From Lacrimispora xylanisolvens (GTDB lineage Bacteria; Bacillota; Clostridia; Lachnospirales; Lachnospiraceae): a DNA stretch of 64,000 bases. Within the stretch, counting starts at the first letter, position 1. Every line of letters begins with the position of its first letter. A program made the position numbers and the translations under genes. The notes under the pieces are model-generated. The model had not been told where the DNA came from, did no database searches, and worked only from the letters and a program-made list of their open reading frames with translations. The stretch is from the NCBI GenBank assembly GCA_017084465.1, contig CP070896.1:4949501-5013500 (forward strand), written 5' to 3'. This document shows positions 39,851-49,184 of this stretch, in pieces.

Positions 39851-40026
39851 ATCAAATCCCCCTTATTTAATCGTTTTTCCAGACCGCCATAGATGATTCC
39901 ATATTACCATGTATTACAATGGTTTTCCACTTTATCTGGTATTAAATAATCAAAATTTAAATTCAGGTTTACAAATTGCTTCCATTCCTCTTTTTACTTA
40001 GTAAATGCCATCAAGGAGGTTATCTG

Positions 40027-40428
40027 ATGAATAGCAGCACAGAGAAAAAAGAGCTGAAAAAAACTTACTTACAATCATATCAGGCTCTCAGTTTTTCAAT
40101 TAAAACTTTAGAAGTCTTGATGAATCGTATGAAAGAGGAGCAAAGGCAAACCATATCTTTTTTAACCACATTTTTTGGTGCGGAACAGTCTGATATGGAG
40201 ATGACAGATGTATTTACCTGCCTTAAAAAGCAGCTGGCAGAAAAGAATCTAATTTGTAGTGCAATTGTAAAGAAAGTGGAGTGTATGGACTGTGAAATAG
40301 AAAAAAACATACTTTTATTAAAATATATATCCGGATATACGTGGGAAGAAATCAGTGAGATAACCAATTATAGCTTAAGACAGGTTTATAACATCCATAA
40401 TCTTGCGCTGAATCATTTTCCCATGTGA
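40027..40428 (+). CDS. Small HTH protein with sigma-70 region-4-like C-terminus
   Basis: This 133-residue protein has a helical N-terminal half. The C-terminal helix-turn-helix (LLLKYISGYTWEEISEITNY, then SLRQVYNIHNLALNHF) looks like sigma region 4 or phage late-gene regulators. AAGGAGGTTATCTG precedes the ATG at 40027. It lies 41 bases upstream of a polysaccharide-degrading enzyme gene, so it may regulate the following genes. That is only positional inference. Confidence 0.65.
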   Translation: MNSSTEKKELKKTYLQSYQALSFSIKTLEVLMNRMKEEQRQTISFLTTFFGAEQSDMEMTDVFTCLKKQLAEKNLICSAIVKKVECMDCEIEKNILLLKYISGYTWEEISEITNYSLRQVYNIHNLALNHFPM

Positions 40429-40469
40429 TAGAAACCGGTATTAATAAAAATAAGAAAGAGGGTAACGAA

Positions 40470-41866
40470 ATGAAGAATTACGGACCGTTAGTCATGTATA
40501 CGTCGCCTGCAGGCTCGCCTGCTCCAGGCGTGTTATATGCAAGGGCTATGCAGACAGAAAATGGAGCAATGTATGCAACATTTGAACAGTACACCACAGG
40601 GGCAGCGTCATTCCCCATATTTGAAAGCACAAATGAGGGAGAGACCTGGACAAAGGTGGGAGACGTAAAGGATACCCATAAGGGAGTAGGAATGAGATGG
40701 GAGCCACATTTATATGAGCTGCCTCAGGCCATTGGGAATATGCCGGCAGGTACGCTTTTGTGTGCTGGACTTGTTTTACCTTATGACCGTTCTTTCTGCG
40801 AGATTGATTTATATAAGAGCAGCGATGCAGGCAGAAAATGGACATATGTAAGCACAATTGCAGAGGGCAAGGCTGCGTATCCTGGAAACGATCCTGTGTG
40901 GAGCCATTTTTAATGGTGGCCAATAACAGGCTGATCTGTTATTACTCCGATGAACGGGATACTGCCCACAGTCAAAAATTAGTGCATCAGACTACAACAG
41001 ACGGCATTCATTGGAGCAGTGTTGTAAATGATGTTGCACTTTCTGACAGCAGGCAGAGACCGGGTATGGCAGTAGTGACAAAAATGCCGGACGGTAATTA
41101 TATTATGACTTATGAGATCATTGGAAATCCTGGTGGCGCATTTTATAAAATATCATCAGATCCCGAAAGCTGGAATCAGGCGGATGCCGGAACTTGTTTT
41201 GATCCCTCAGGAAGTGGTCCATATTGTGTAAATTTAAATGGTACCATTCTGTTAAGCAGCGGCGGTAACAATAAGTTATATACCAATCAAAATAATGGCA
41301 TTGGCAGCTGGACGCAGATTGATTCCATTATCGGTGCATGCTATTCCAGATGTCTTGTGCCAATGCGTAACGGACGCCTGTTTGTGATTGGGGCGGGCTG
41401 GAATGGCAGTGGATTAAATAAAGTGACTTATGGTGATATGTCAGTTGTCACAACGCCAGATACCAATGTAAAACTTGTAAACCGGGCTACTGGATTGTGT
41501 ATGGATGGATATGGAAATACCACAAATGGCTCGGACTGCAGTCAGTATGCAAGCAATAGCAGTAACAATCAGAAATGGGTTCTTGAACAATCTGGAAGTA
41601 ATTATATGATCAGAAACACTGCAACCGGACTGTATTTAGATGGTATGGCACGTACGTCTAATGGCTCTGTTTGCGGTCAATGGAGTAACAGCGGAAGTAA
41701 CAATCAAAAATGGCTGCGGGAAAGTACAAATAATTTTTATAAATTTAAAAATGTAACAACAGGACTATATCTGGATGGAATGGGGGCAACTGCCAATGGA
41801 TCGAATTTGTGCCAGTGGGCAGCCAGTACAAGCTATAACCAGCAGTGGTCTGTTGTAACGACTTAA
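40470..41866 (+). CDS. BNR/sialidase-fold glycoside hydrolase (GH93-like exo-arabinanase candidate) with CBM13 (frameshifted)
   Basis: The first about 320 residues form a beta-propeller with BNR/Asp-box motifs (STNEGETWTKVGDV, SSDAGRKWTYVST, TTDGIHWSSVV) and look like the exo-arabinanase/sialidase group. The C-terminal about 135 residues are a ricin-B/CBM13 trefoil with three repeats (GLCMDGYGNTTNGSDCSQY, then GLYLDGMARTSNGS and GLYLDGMGATANGS). The break at 40900-40901 lacks one G; restoring it gives PVWEPFLMVANNR. GAGGG precedes the ATG at 40470. No signal peptide is present. The exact substrate is uncertain, but arabinan side chains of pectin fit the neighbouring pectate lyase. Confidence 0.7.
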
Positions 41867-42035
41867 CTCATTTCCATGTTTACATTACAGTTTCAATATT
41901 CTTTATCTAAATTAGAAGTCAATTGGTTATCAGCCTGCAATAACAGGAAAGGAGAGGTGAGTGGTAAGAGGTATTTTACAGGCAGGGAACCAGCTGATGA
42001 ATAAAATGTTAAATTATAAAGGAGGTCATCGTAAG

Positions 42036-44960
42036 ATGAGTAAGAAAGTTATTTGTAAAAGCACTGACAAATATCAAAACAGATTTATGGAACTTTGGGG
42101 AGACATTAAGGATCCGAAAAATGGGTATTTCAGTAACAAGGGTATTCCATATCATTCCATTGAGACTTTAATTGTAGAAGCTCCGGACTATGGACACGTA
42201 ACGACAAGTGAAACTCTCAGCTATTATATGTGGCTGGAGGCGATGTATGGAAAATTTACAGGAGATTTCAGCGGATTTAAAACAGCCTGGGATACAGCAG
42301 AAGCCTACATGATACCAACGGAAAAAGATCAGCCCGAATCCAGCATGAGTAAATATTCAGCCAGCAAACCTGCTACATATGCACCGGAATGGGAATTGCC
42401 AGACAAATATCCTGCCCAGCTGAATTTTGGAGCAGCTGTTGGAACCGACCCGATCAACAGTGAACTGGCGGCTACATACGGCAGCAATACCATGTATGGA
42501 ATGCATTGGTTATTAGATGCAGATAACTGGTACGGCTTTGGAAGCAGAGGCGACGGTGTGTCAACGCCATCCTATATCAATACGTTCCAGAGAGGAGAAC
42601 AGGAGTCTACCTGGGAGACCATCCCTCAGCCATGCTGGGAAACAATGAAATACGGCGGCAAGAATGGATATCTTGATCTGTTCACCGGAGACAGCAGCTA
42701 TTCAAAGCAGTTTAAATACACCGATGCACCCGATGCAGATGCACGTGCAATCCAGGCTACTTACTGGGCGAATAAATGGGCGGAAGAATATGGCGTTGAC
42801 CTTAAAACCTATAATTCCAAAGCCAGCAAAATGGGTGATTATTTAAGATACGCCATGTTTGATAAATACTTCCGTAAAATCGGTACTCCGTCAGCTGCTG
42901 GTACTGGGTATGATGCAGCTCATTATCTCATGTCCTGGTATTATGCATGGGGCGGTGGAGTAGGTTCCGACTGGGCATGGAAAATTGGAGACAGCCATAA
43001 CCACTTTGGATATCAGAATCCTATGACAGCCTGGATATTATCGGAAGATGAAGATTTAAAACCCCTGTCAAAGAAGGGAGCCAGCGACTGGAAGTTAAGT
43101 CTTAACAGACAGCTGGAATTCTATCAGTGGCTGCAGACAGCTGAGGGTGCGATTGCAGGTGGAGCCAGTAACTCCAATAAGGGCCGTTATGAAGAATGGC
43201 CAGCAGGTACTTCAACCTTTTATGGAATGGGATATGTAGAAAACCCTGTCTATGCAGATCCTGGAAGTAATACCTGGTTTGGTTTCCAGGCATGGTCCAT
43301 GCAGCGTGTAGCTGAATACTATTACAAAACCAAGGATGACAGAGCAAAAGCTATTTTGGATAAATGGGTCGGCTGGATTAAATCGGTGGTACAGCTGAAT
43401 GAAGACGGAACCTATGCGATTCCAAACGGTCTTGACTGGTCCGGACAGCCCGATACCTGGACAGGCACTTATACAGGTAATAAGAACCTGCATGTAATTA
43501 TTACCAGCTACACCAATGACCTTGGTGTTACAGGTTCCCTTGCAAATACCTTATTGTATTACAGCAAGGCATCTGGTGATGATGAATCAAGAGTGCTGGC
43601 AAAGGAATTACTGGATCGTATGTGGGATCTGTACAGAGATGATAAGGGCCTTTCAACGCCAGAATCAAGAGCAGATTACAAACGATTCTTTGATCAGGAA
43701 ATCTACGTTCCAGCAGGCTGGACCGGGAAAATGCCAAATGGCGATGTAATTAAACCCGGTGTTAAATTTTTAGACATTCGCTCTAAATATAAAGATGATC
43801 CGGATTATGAGAAAGTTCTTACTGCTTATAACAATAATACTGATCCTGTACTTCACTACCACCGTTTCTGGGCACAGTGCGATATCGCCATTGCAAATGG
43901 TGTATATTCCCTGCTGTTTGGAGAAGGCGGTGAACCAGTAACCAACTCTGCAATTAACCCTGTAGCGGCAGCATTTGATAAGAACATTGCTGAGCAGACA
44001 GATATAACAGTAGAGCTTACCTTAAATGGTAACACGTTTACTGGTATTAAGGACGGAAGTGTTTATTTAACGGAAGGTACAGATTATACCTTATCCGACA
44101 GTACGGTCATTCTATCTAAAGAATATTTAGAAGGTCAGGATGTCGGTAAGTTAAAGCTTGTTTTTGATTTCAATAAGGGAGTTGATCCGGTACTGACAGT
44201 AACGATCACCGATTCCACACCAAGCGGTTCTGTGAAACCAACCGCAGCCACCTTTGATAAGAATCCTGCAAAACAGGCAGATATAACAGCTGTCTTAACT
44301 ATGGCAGGACATACATTAAAAGGTATCAGACTGAATAGCAGAGAGTTAGTTGAAGGCGTGGATTATACCATATCCGGAACCTCAGTTACTTTCTTAAAAG
44401 CTTCACTGGCTGGTCTTGCTACAGGAACCTACAATGTAGTATTCGACTTAAGTGCAGGAACAGACCCTGTGATGGTTCTGACTGTAGTAGATACTTCTGT
44501 TGCAAAAGGCAGCATTAAGATACAGATGTATAATGCAAACACATCAGCACAGAGCGGTTCTCTCAGTCCGAAATTCAAGATTTACAATAACGGCACAACC
44601 AATGTAAAACTTTCTGATGTTAAAATCAGATATTATTACACGATAAATGGAGAAATTGATCAGAACTTCTGGTGTGACTGGTCTTCCGTTGGCAGCAGTA
44701 ATATCACCGGAACCTTTGTTAAATTGTCTGCTCCTAAGAAGGATGCTGACTACTATCTGGAAGTTGGATTTACATCTGGAGCCGGAAGTCTGGCAGCAGG
44801 AGAGTATGCTGAGATACAGATAAGAGTGACGAAAGCTAACTGGACGAATTATACTCAGACAGATGACTATTCCTTTGATGGCACAGCAATGAACTACGTA
44901 GATTCGCCAAAGGTTACAGGATATATATCTAACAGCCTGAAATGGGGAATTGAACCTTAA
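42036..44960 (+). CDS. GH48 cellulase (exocellulase/cellobiohydrolase) with two X2 modules and CBM3, no signal peptide
   Basis: The catalytic domain begins almost at the start codon (YQNRFMELWGDIKDPKNGYF, then GIPYHSIETLIVEAPDYGHV and TTSETLSYYMWLEAMYG) and runs to about residue 630. These are the sequences of Cel48/CelS-type processive cellulases. Two immunoglobulin-like X2 modules follow (INPVAAAFDKNIAEQTDITV and VKPTAATFDKNPAKQADITA). The end is a CBM3 (SIKIQMYNANTSAQSGSLSP, YYYTINGEIDQNFWCDW). No dockerin is present, so it is a free enzyme, as in Clostridium phytofermentans-like cellulose degraders. AAAGGAGGTCATCG before the ATG at 42036 fixes a start that gives no signal peptide. Confidence 0.93.
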   Translation: MSKKVICKSTDKYQNRFMELWGDIKDPKNGYFSNKGIPYHSIETLIVEAPDYGHVTTSETLSYYMWLEAMYGKFTGDFSGFKTAWDTAEAYMIPTEKDQPESSMSKYSASKPATYAPEWELPDKYPAQLNFGAAVGTDPINSELAATYGSNTMYGMHWLLDADNWYGFGSRGDGVSTPSYINTFQRGEQESTWETIPQPCWETMKYGGKNGYLDLFTGDSSYSKQFKYTDAPDADARAIQATYWANKWAEEYGVDLKTYNSKASKMGDYLRYAMFDKYFRKIGTPSAAGTGYDAAHYLMSWYYAWGGGVGSDWAWKIGDSHNHFGYQNPMTAWILSEDEDLKPLSKKGASDWKLSLNRQLEFYQWLQTAEGAIAGGASNSNKGRYEEWPAGTSTFYGMGYVENPVYADPGSNTWFGFQAWSMQRVAEYYYKTKDDRAKAILDKWVGWIKSVVQLNEDGTYAIPNGLDWSGQPDTWTGTYTGNKNLHVIITSYTNDLGVTGSLANTLLYYSKASGDDESRVLAKELLDRMWDLYRDDKGLSTPESRADYKRFFDQEIYVPAGWTGKMPNGDVIKPGVKFLDIRSKYKDDPDYEKVLTAYNNNTDPVLHYHRFWAQCDIAIANGVYSLLFGEGGEPVTNSAINPVAAAFDKNIAEQTDITVELTLNGNTFTGIKDGSVYLTEGTDYTLSDSTVILSKEYLEGQDVGKLKLVFDFNKGVDPVLTVTITDSTPSGSVKPTAATFDKNPAKQADITAVLTMAGHTLKGIRLNSRELVEGVDYTISGTSVTFLKASLAGLATGTYNVVFDLSAGTDPVMVLTVVDTSVAKGSIKIQMYNANTSAQSGSLSPKFKIYNNGTTNVKLSDVKIRYYYTINGEIDQNFWCDWSSVGSSNITGTFVKLSAPKKDADYYLEVGFTSGAGSLAAGEYAEIQIRVTKANWTNYTQTDDYSFDGTAMNYVDSPKVTGYISNSLKWGIEP

Positions 44961-44987
44961 GTGATAGGAAACAAAACCCCATAATTG

Positions 44988-45038
44988 ATAAAAGCATGTC
45001 CCGGATTCTTATTATAAGGATCTGGAACATGCTTTGTT
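44988..45038 (+). terminator. Terminator after the GH48 gene
   Basis: AAAGCATGT (44991-44999) pairs with ACATGCTTT (about 45027-45035), with extra pairing inside, followed by TGTT. It lies between the GH48 gene and the convergent nrdJ gene. Confidence 0.65.
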
Positions 45039-45055
45039 ACGGCTCGTCCATTATT

Positions 45056-47338
45056 CTATTCACATTTAGAGTATCCGCAGCTTTTACAAGTATTACATCC
45101 GCCTTCAAATGTAAGTTCTAAACCACAAATGGGACAAGGATTGACTACATTTGCTCCATCCGCTTTATCATACGTATTATGATTCTTTTTCAGCTGTGCC
45201 GTTTCTTTGTCAGATCCCATTTTATTATCACCATGATATTTTAGATGCAGCTCTGACTGCATTTCTTCATACATCTGAGTCAGAGCTTTCCCGATTGACA
45301 TGGGGCAGCTGGATCCAGGTGAGGTATCCCGCTTTGTTGCTGTCCGCACTGCATAGGATGAGCAAACCAGTGTACTTTCCAGCTGGTCAACAATATCTTC
45401 CAGTTCAATTCCACCTCTTGCAGCCAGTGAAATCATACGGCTTAAACCGACCATAAAACTATTGCATCCGCCTTTAGACCCTTTTGATAGGAATATTTCC
45501 ATAAATTTTCCGGTGCAGGGATCAAAAAATGCTTCACAGTGGAGCGTTCCGCAGCCAGTTCGCAGAGTTCTTCTTTTTCCAATACAGGCATCTGAAACCT
45601 TTACGATATGGCCCCGCTCCAGGTTCTGGGTAGTTTTTTCTTCACTGGTTGTTAATACTCCCAGACGTTTACAACCGTCTCTGAATATAGTAATTCCTTT
45701 CAGACCGTATTGCCATGCCATAATATACAATGCCTGTACTTCTTCTTTTGTAAATTCTTTCGGGACATTAACAGTTGAACTAATGGATGCATCGATATGA
45801 TTTTGCCAGACTGCCTGCATTTTAATTCGTTCCGTGTAGGGAAGTGACTGCGCAGTTACGAAGAAATCAGGCAGATCATTTTCGTCTGTAATACCATGCT
45901 CATTCATATACTCCTGAACGATGGGAGTGTATATTTTATAATATACATCTTCACCATGAAGACTTTCCGTTTTTCTTGTATAAGAATTCGAAAAAACAGG
46001 CTCTATTCCGCCGGATATACCGAGCATGGTTGACAGTGTCCCTGTTGGCGCAATTGTCAGCAGCTGGGAATTGTATATCCCCCCGGCTTCTTTCACAAAT
46101 GCAGCTACTTCTTCATCTGTATTCGCTTTAAAAAATGGGGTTTCCATAATTTCTTCTATGTTGCACTTTGGAAACGGTCCGTTCTCCTTTGCAAGCTTTG
46201 CAGATTGATAAATTGCATTATGAATCATTTCTTTTGCAATTTTATCGCAAAGCTCAATACTTTCATTACTTCCGTATCGAATACCTAATTTAATGAGTAA
46301 GTCAGCAATACCCAATACACCAAGGCCGATCTGCCGCCAGTCCCGGACAGAATCCCGCTGTTCTTTAAGAGGGTGTAAAGGAAGACCTTCATCCAGTACT
46401 TCATTCAGAGCAGTTACACAGGTCCGTACATCTTTTATAAAGTTTTCATGATCAAAGACTTTCATATTATCTTTTATCGCAACGTAAGCGGAAAGATTTA
46501 TTGCTCCAAGGAGGCAGGATCCCCCAGCCGGTAATGGCTCTTCCGCACATGGATTTGTTCCGGCATATTGGAATTCCCTGGTATTGGACAGCAGATTCCA
46601 GCTCTCAATACGATCCCAAAACAGCATTCCCGGTTCCGCATAATCCCAGTTCATCTCACAGATTCGGCAAAAAATTTCATATGCATTTACTTCTTTTTCA
46701 ATTACTTCACCAGTATCCTCTACCTGAAAGGTCAACATAAAAGGCGCATGTTCCTTCACTGCTTCCATAAATGCATTGGTTATACGAATAGAAATATTTG
46801 CTTTTGTAACCTTGGTTAAATCGGATTTTATTTCAATAAATGATTCTAAATCCGGATGGGTACAGGGAATGCTGATCATTAACGCTCCCCGCCTTCCGTT
46901 TTGCCCAATTAATTCTGTTACTGCAGAGTATAAATCCATGAATGAAACGGAACCGCTTGTATTCTCAGCAGCATTGTGAACCAGGGCTCCTTTTGGTCTG
47001 AGCTTACCAATATCAACACCACAACCGCCTCCGTAGCTGTATGTCCTTGCCAGTGATTTAGCAGTGTCAAAGATACTTTCGATATTATCTTCGGGTGGAG
47101 TTACTACATAACAATTGGAGTAGGTAATCTTTTTGCCAAATTTAGATAATCCTCGATTGGTTAAAATTCTTCCTGCAAATAAAAATTTCTTATTGATAAT
47201 AAGCTCTGCTACCTTTTTGTTTCCGCCTGAGACACGTTCAACCCATTCGTCAAATTCTTCATTGTTATACCGGTATTTATTGTTCCAGATATCCTGCCCT
47301 AAAATATTGCCGCTCCCCAAATATTCCATAATATCCAT
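45056..47338 (-). CDS. nrdJ: Adenosylcobalamin-dependent (class II) ribonucleotide reductase
   Basis: This enzyme of 760 residues reduces ribonucleotides to deoxyribonucleotides using coenzyme B12, so it works with or without oxygen. Visible are the paired active-site region ITYSNCYVV, the loop NPCAEEPLPAGGSCLLGAINL (radical-site cysteine and glutamate) and SYGGGCGVDIGKLRPKG. At the C-terminus, a CPICGLELTFEGGCNTCKSC zinc-ribbon-like tail carries redox cysteines. There is no N-terminal ATP-cone. It stands alone, with two NrdR-like boxes upstream on its promoter side. Confidence 0.93.
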   Translation of the reverse strand: MDIMEYLGSGNILGQDIWNNKYRYNNEEFDEWVERVSGGNKKVAELIINKKFLFAGRILTNRGLSKFGKKITYSNCYVVTPPEDNIESIFDTAKSLARTYSYGGGCGVDIGKLRPKGALVHNAAENTSGSVSFMDLYSAVTELIGQNGRRGALMISIPCTHPDLESFIEIKSDLTKVTKANISIRITNAFMEAVKEHAPFMLTFQVEDTGEVIEKEVNAYEIFCRICEMNWDYAEPGMLFWDRIESWNLLSNTREFQYAGTNPCAEEPLPAGGSCLLGAINLSAYVAIKDNMKVFDHENFIKDVRTCVTALNEVLDEGLPLHPLKEQRDSVRDWRQIGLGVLGIADLLIKLGIRYGSNESIELCDKIAKEMIHNAIYQSAKLAKENGPFPKCNIEEIMETPFFKANTDEEVAAFVKEAGGIYNSQLLTIAPTGTLSTMLGISGGIEPVFSNSYTRKTESLHGEDVYYKIYTPIVQEYMNEHGITDENDLPDFFVTAQSLPYTERIKMQAVWQNHIDASISSTVNVPKEFTKEEVQALYIMAWQYGLKGITIFRDGCKRLGVLTTSEEKTTQNLERGHIVKVSDACIGKRRTLRTGCGTLHCEAFFDPCTGKFMEIFLSKGSKGGCNSFMVGLSRMISLAARGGIELEDIVDQLESTLVCSSYAVRTATKRDTSPGSSCPMSIGKALTQMYEEMQSELHLKYHGDNKMGSDKETAQLKKNHNTYDKADGANVVNPCPICGLELTFEGGCNTCKSCGYSKCE

Positions 47339-47406
47339 TCTAAAATAGCCCTCTCTTCCCCAATAAACTTATATATGTATTATGACCATATCCGAAATAG
47401 GACAAA

Positions 47407-47453
47407 ATACTATATGTTGCGAAACGATATCTATTATATACCATATGTAGAAT
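47407..47453 (-). promoter_or_regulatory. Pair of NrdR-like boxes upstream of nrdJ
   Basis: ATACTATATGTTGCGA (47407-47422) and ATACCATATGTAGAAT (47438-47453) match the 16-base NrdR consensus at about 12 and 11 positions. They start exactly 31 bases apart, the three-turn spacing usual for NrdR. They lie 69-115 bases before the nrdJ start. I looked for a cobalamin riboswitch in the 319-base gap 47339-47657 and saw none. Confidence 0.6.
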
Positions 47454-47593
47454 GATATCAATCGTTTTGTAATAAATAGTATTTATTAAAAATAACATAT
47501 TATGCGCTATATTATAGCAGGGTGAGATGATGGCAAATTGGGTGGAAGGTTTACTGATATTATGCGAGAAAAGATATATCCGTATATCAATCA

Positions 47594-47625
47594 GGGCTGT
47601 GCACAAGATATCAGCGGCACAGCCC
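47594..47625 (-). terminator. Hairpin terminator of the AraC/GyrI gene
   Basis: GGGCTGTGC (47594-47602) and GCACAGCCC (47617-47625) form a perfect 9-base-pair stem with a 14-base loop, just past the 3' end of the minus-strand regulator gene at 47658. Confidence 0.6.
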
Positions 47626-47657
47626 GAAAGGATAACGTTATTCAATTCAATGTTTTC

Positions 47658-48629
47658 TCAGGACTGCTTTTTAACCGGTCTTATATATTTCCAGAACCGT
47701 TCCGGATTATGATAAAAATAAAGAATTCTGCCGGGAGAAGTATCAAAGCAGTAGCCGGTATCTGCAAAATCAAAGTCCGCCATTGCCTTTTCAATTTTTT
47801 CTTCCACACTTCGGTTTTCCTGTTCATAATCAAATGGACCGTGTTCAAATGCAATATACTCTGCTTCAGGAACATCAATCAGAAGCATTTGCGGCGGTAC
47901 TTCGCCTTTGTAATCAGCAGGAAGGCGGACTCCGTAACACTCTGTGCGGGGAATACCCCAATCGCAGAGCCGCCCGTCCGGGTCATTCATATAAGCCATA
48001 ATCTGACCACTGCCGCTGTTTGATTCCGTTCCGCCTTCGTCATCCAGTTTGCCCTTAATACTATCAAGTAAGCCGCAGATGGTGTCACAGTCCTGTCCTG
48101 GAATCAGACTTTGTTTCTGCCAGAAATCCCAATATCCATTGCTTTCGTAGTTTTTAATGTGCAGAAACTTGTGTGCTGGAATGGTAACAAAATAAATCTT
48201 TACATCATTTTCTGTTTTCATCATGCCAATCTCTCCAAATCCTAAAAAGTAGCGGTCGAAAGGGGTGATTTTAGTACGAAGAACTACAGGTTTGGGCGTT
48301 TTCCGGTATTCACTTGGAGTAATACCATAGGAAGTCTTAAACGCTCTGGTAAAGGCTTCATGGGATGAAAAACCGTAATCAAAAGCAATGTCCAGAAAAC
48401 TTTTTTCACTGTCACGAACCTCTTTTAGCGCAAAGGCTAACCTTCTGAGCCGTAAATATTCTCTGAACTGCATACCTGATATTTCTTTGAATTTTCTGGT
48501 CGTATGAAATTCAGAATAACCAAGATTGCGGGAAAGAAATTTAAGAGTCAGTGATTCATCATGATGTTGTCTGATTGATTCATCGATTTCATCAACAATT
48601 AGCTGAATTTGCTTGTGCCATTCGTACAT
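47658..48629 (-). CDS. AraC family regulator with GyrI-like effector domain
   Basis: This protein of 323 residues starts at the ATG 48629 (MYEWHKQIQLIVDEIDESI), chosen because GAGGTGA lies upstream and the HTH begins right after. Residues 1-110 contain the two AraC HTH units (LTLKFLSRNLGYSEFHTTRK and FLDIAFDYGFSSHEAFTRAF, ending GITPSEYRK). The rest is a GyrI/SOUL-like small-molecule-binding domain, ending with YFYHNPERFWKYIRPV. Such proteins (Rob, BmrR-like logic) sense lipophilic drugs. It follows a MerR-like short gene in the same direction. Confidence 0.85.
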   Translation of the reverse strand: MYEWHKQIQLIVDEIDESIRQHHDESLTLKFLSRNLGYSEFHTTRKFKEISGMQFREYLRLRRLAFALKEVRDSEKSFLDIAFDYGFSSHEAFTRAFKTSYGITPSEYRKTPKPVVLRTKITPFDRYFLGFGEIGMMKTENDVKIYFVTIPAHKFLHIKNYESNGYWDFWQKQSLIPGQDCDTICGLLDSIKGKLDDEGGTESNSGSGQIMAYMNDPDGRLCDWGIPRTECYGVRLPADYKGEVPPQMLLIDVPEAEYIAFEHGPFDYEQENRSVEEKIEKAMADFDFADTGYCFDTSPGRILYFYHNPERFWKYIRPVKKQS

Positions 48630-48777
48630 TACCTGTTCACCTCGTTTCAATCGCTCTAAAAGAATTATAACGGATCGGATATCAGATTTCTTGATTCTAC
48701 TTGCTGAAAAGCTTAAAAGCATTCCTTAAAAATTGAATACTTCTTCCCATGCAAAACAGGCGGATTCTTCTGTACTA

Positions 48778-49041
48778 TTAGGCCAGCTGCTTCCTGTCAA
48801 GCTGCGTTATAAGAGAAACGTCATCCTTAATATTTAGAGCTGCTGCAATTTCTGAAACCGTAAAACCGCTGTCACGAAGATAGATGATTTTGTTCAGAAC
48901 CGGTATCTGGTCTGCAGAATACATACGATATCCCGTCCAGGAGTCGATTTCAGCGGGTTTTAAAAGCCCTGCTTCATCATAATATCGGAGCATACGAATT
49001 GTTACTTGCGTCAGCTTTGAAAATTCACCTATCTGGAACAT
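48778..49041 (-). CDS. Short MerR-type HTH protein (effector domain missing)
   Basis: This 87-residue protein has the complete MerR winged helix (MFQIGEFSKLTQVTIRMLRY, then KPAEIDSWTGYRMYSADQIP and GFTVSEIAAALN). It stops at LDRKQLA, where full-length relatives go on into a coiled-coil dimerisation helix and a GyrI-type domain. It may be a truncated remnant or a stand-alone regulator. An AAAGGGGG site precedes the ATG. It is divergent from the beta-glucoside operon and 149 bases upstream of the AraC/GyrI gene. Confidence 0.7.
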   Translation of the reverse strand: MFQIGEFSKLTQVTIRMLRYYDEAGLLKPAEIDSWTGYRMYSADQIPVLNKIIYLRDSGFTVSEIAAALNIKDDVSLITQLDRKQLA

Positions 49042-49113
49042 TAATTTATCCCCCTTTTGGATTTTCCCCCTTTATTATAAACATGATTTCATGATACTTC
49101 AATTTTTTATGAG

Positions 49114-49142
49114 TTGTTTATTTCATAAAAATCTGTTATTAT
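49114..49142 (+). promoter_or_regulatory. Putative promoter of the beta-glucoside operon
   Basis: TTGTTT (49114-49119), a 17-base spacer and TATTAT (49137-49142) lie 42 bases before the GH1 start. The weak -35 would fit a regulated promoter. Confidence 0.4.
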
Positions 49143-49184
49143 AGTCGACATCTCTATAAAAGGAAAAGGAGGACTAACTGCTAT

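Noticed and set aside
47339..47657. A cobalamin riboswitch before nrdJ, and a 101-residue hydrophobic frame at 47340-47645.
   Set aside because: No B12-box-like conserved core was seen. The frame overlaps the NrdR-like boxes and has no ribosome site.
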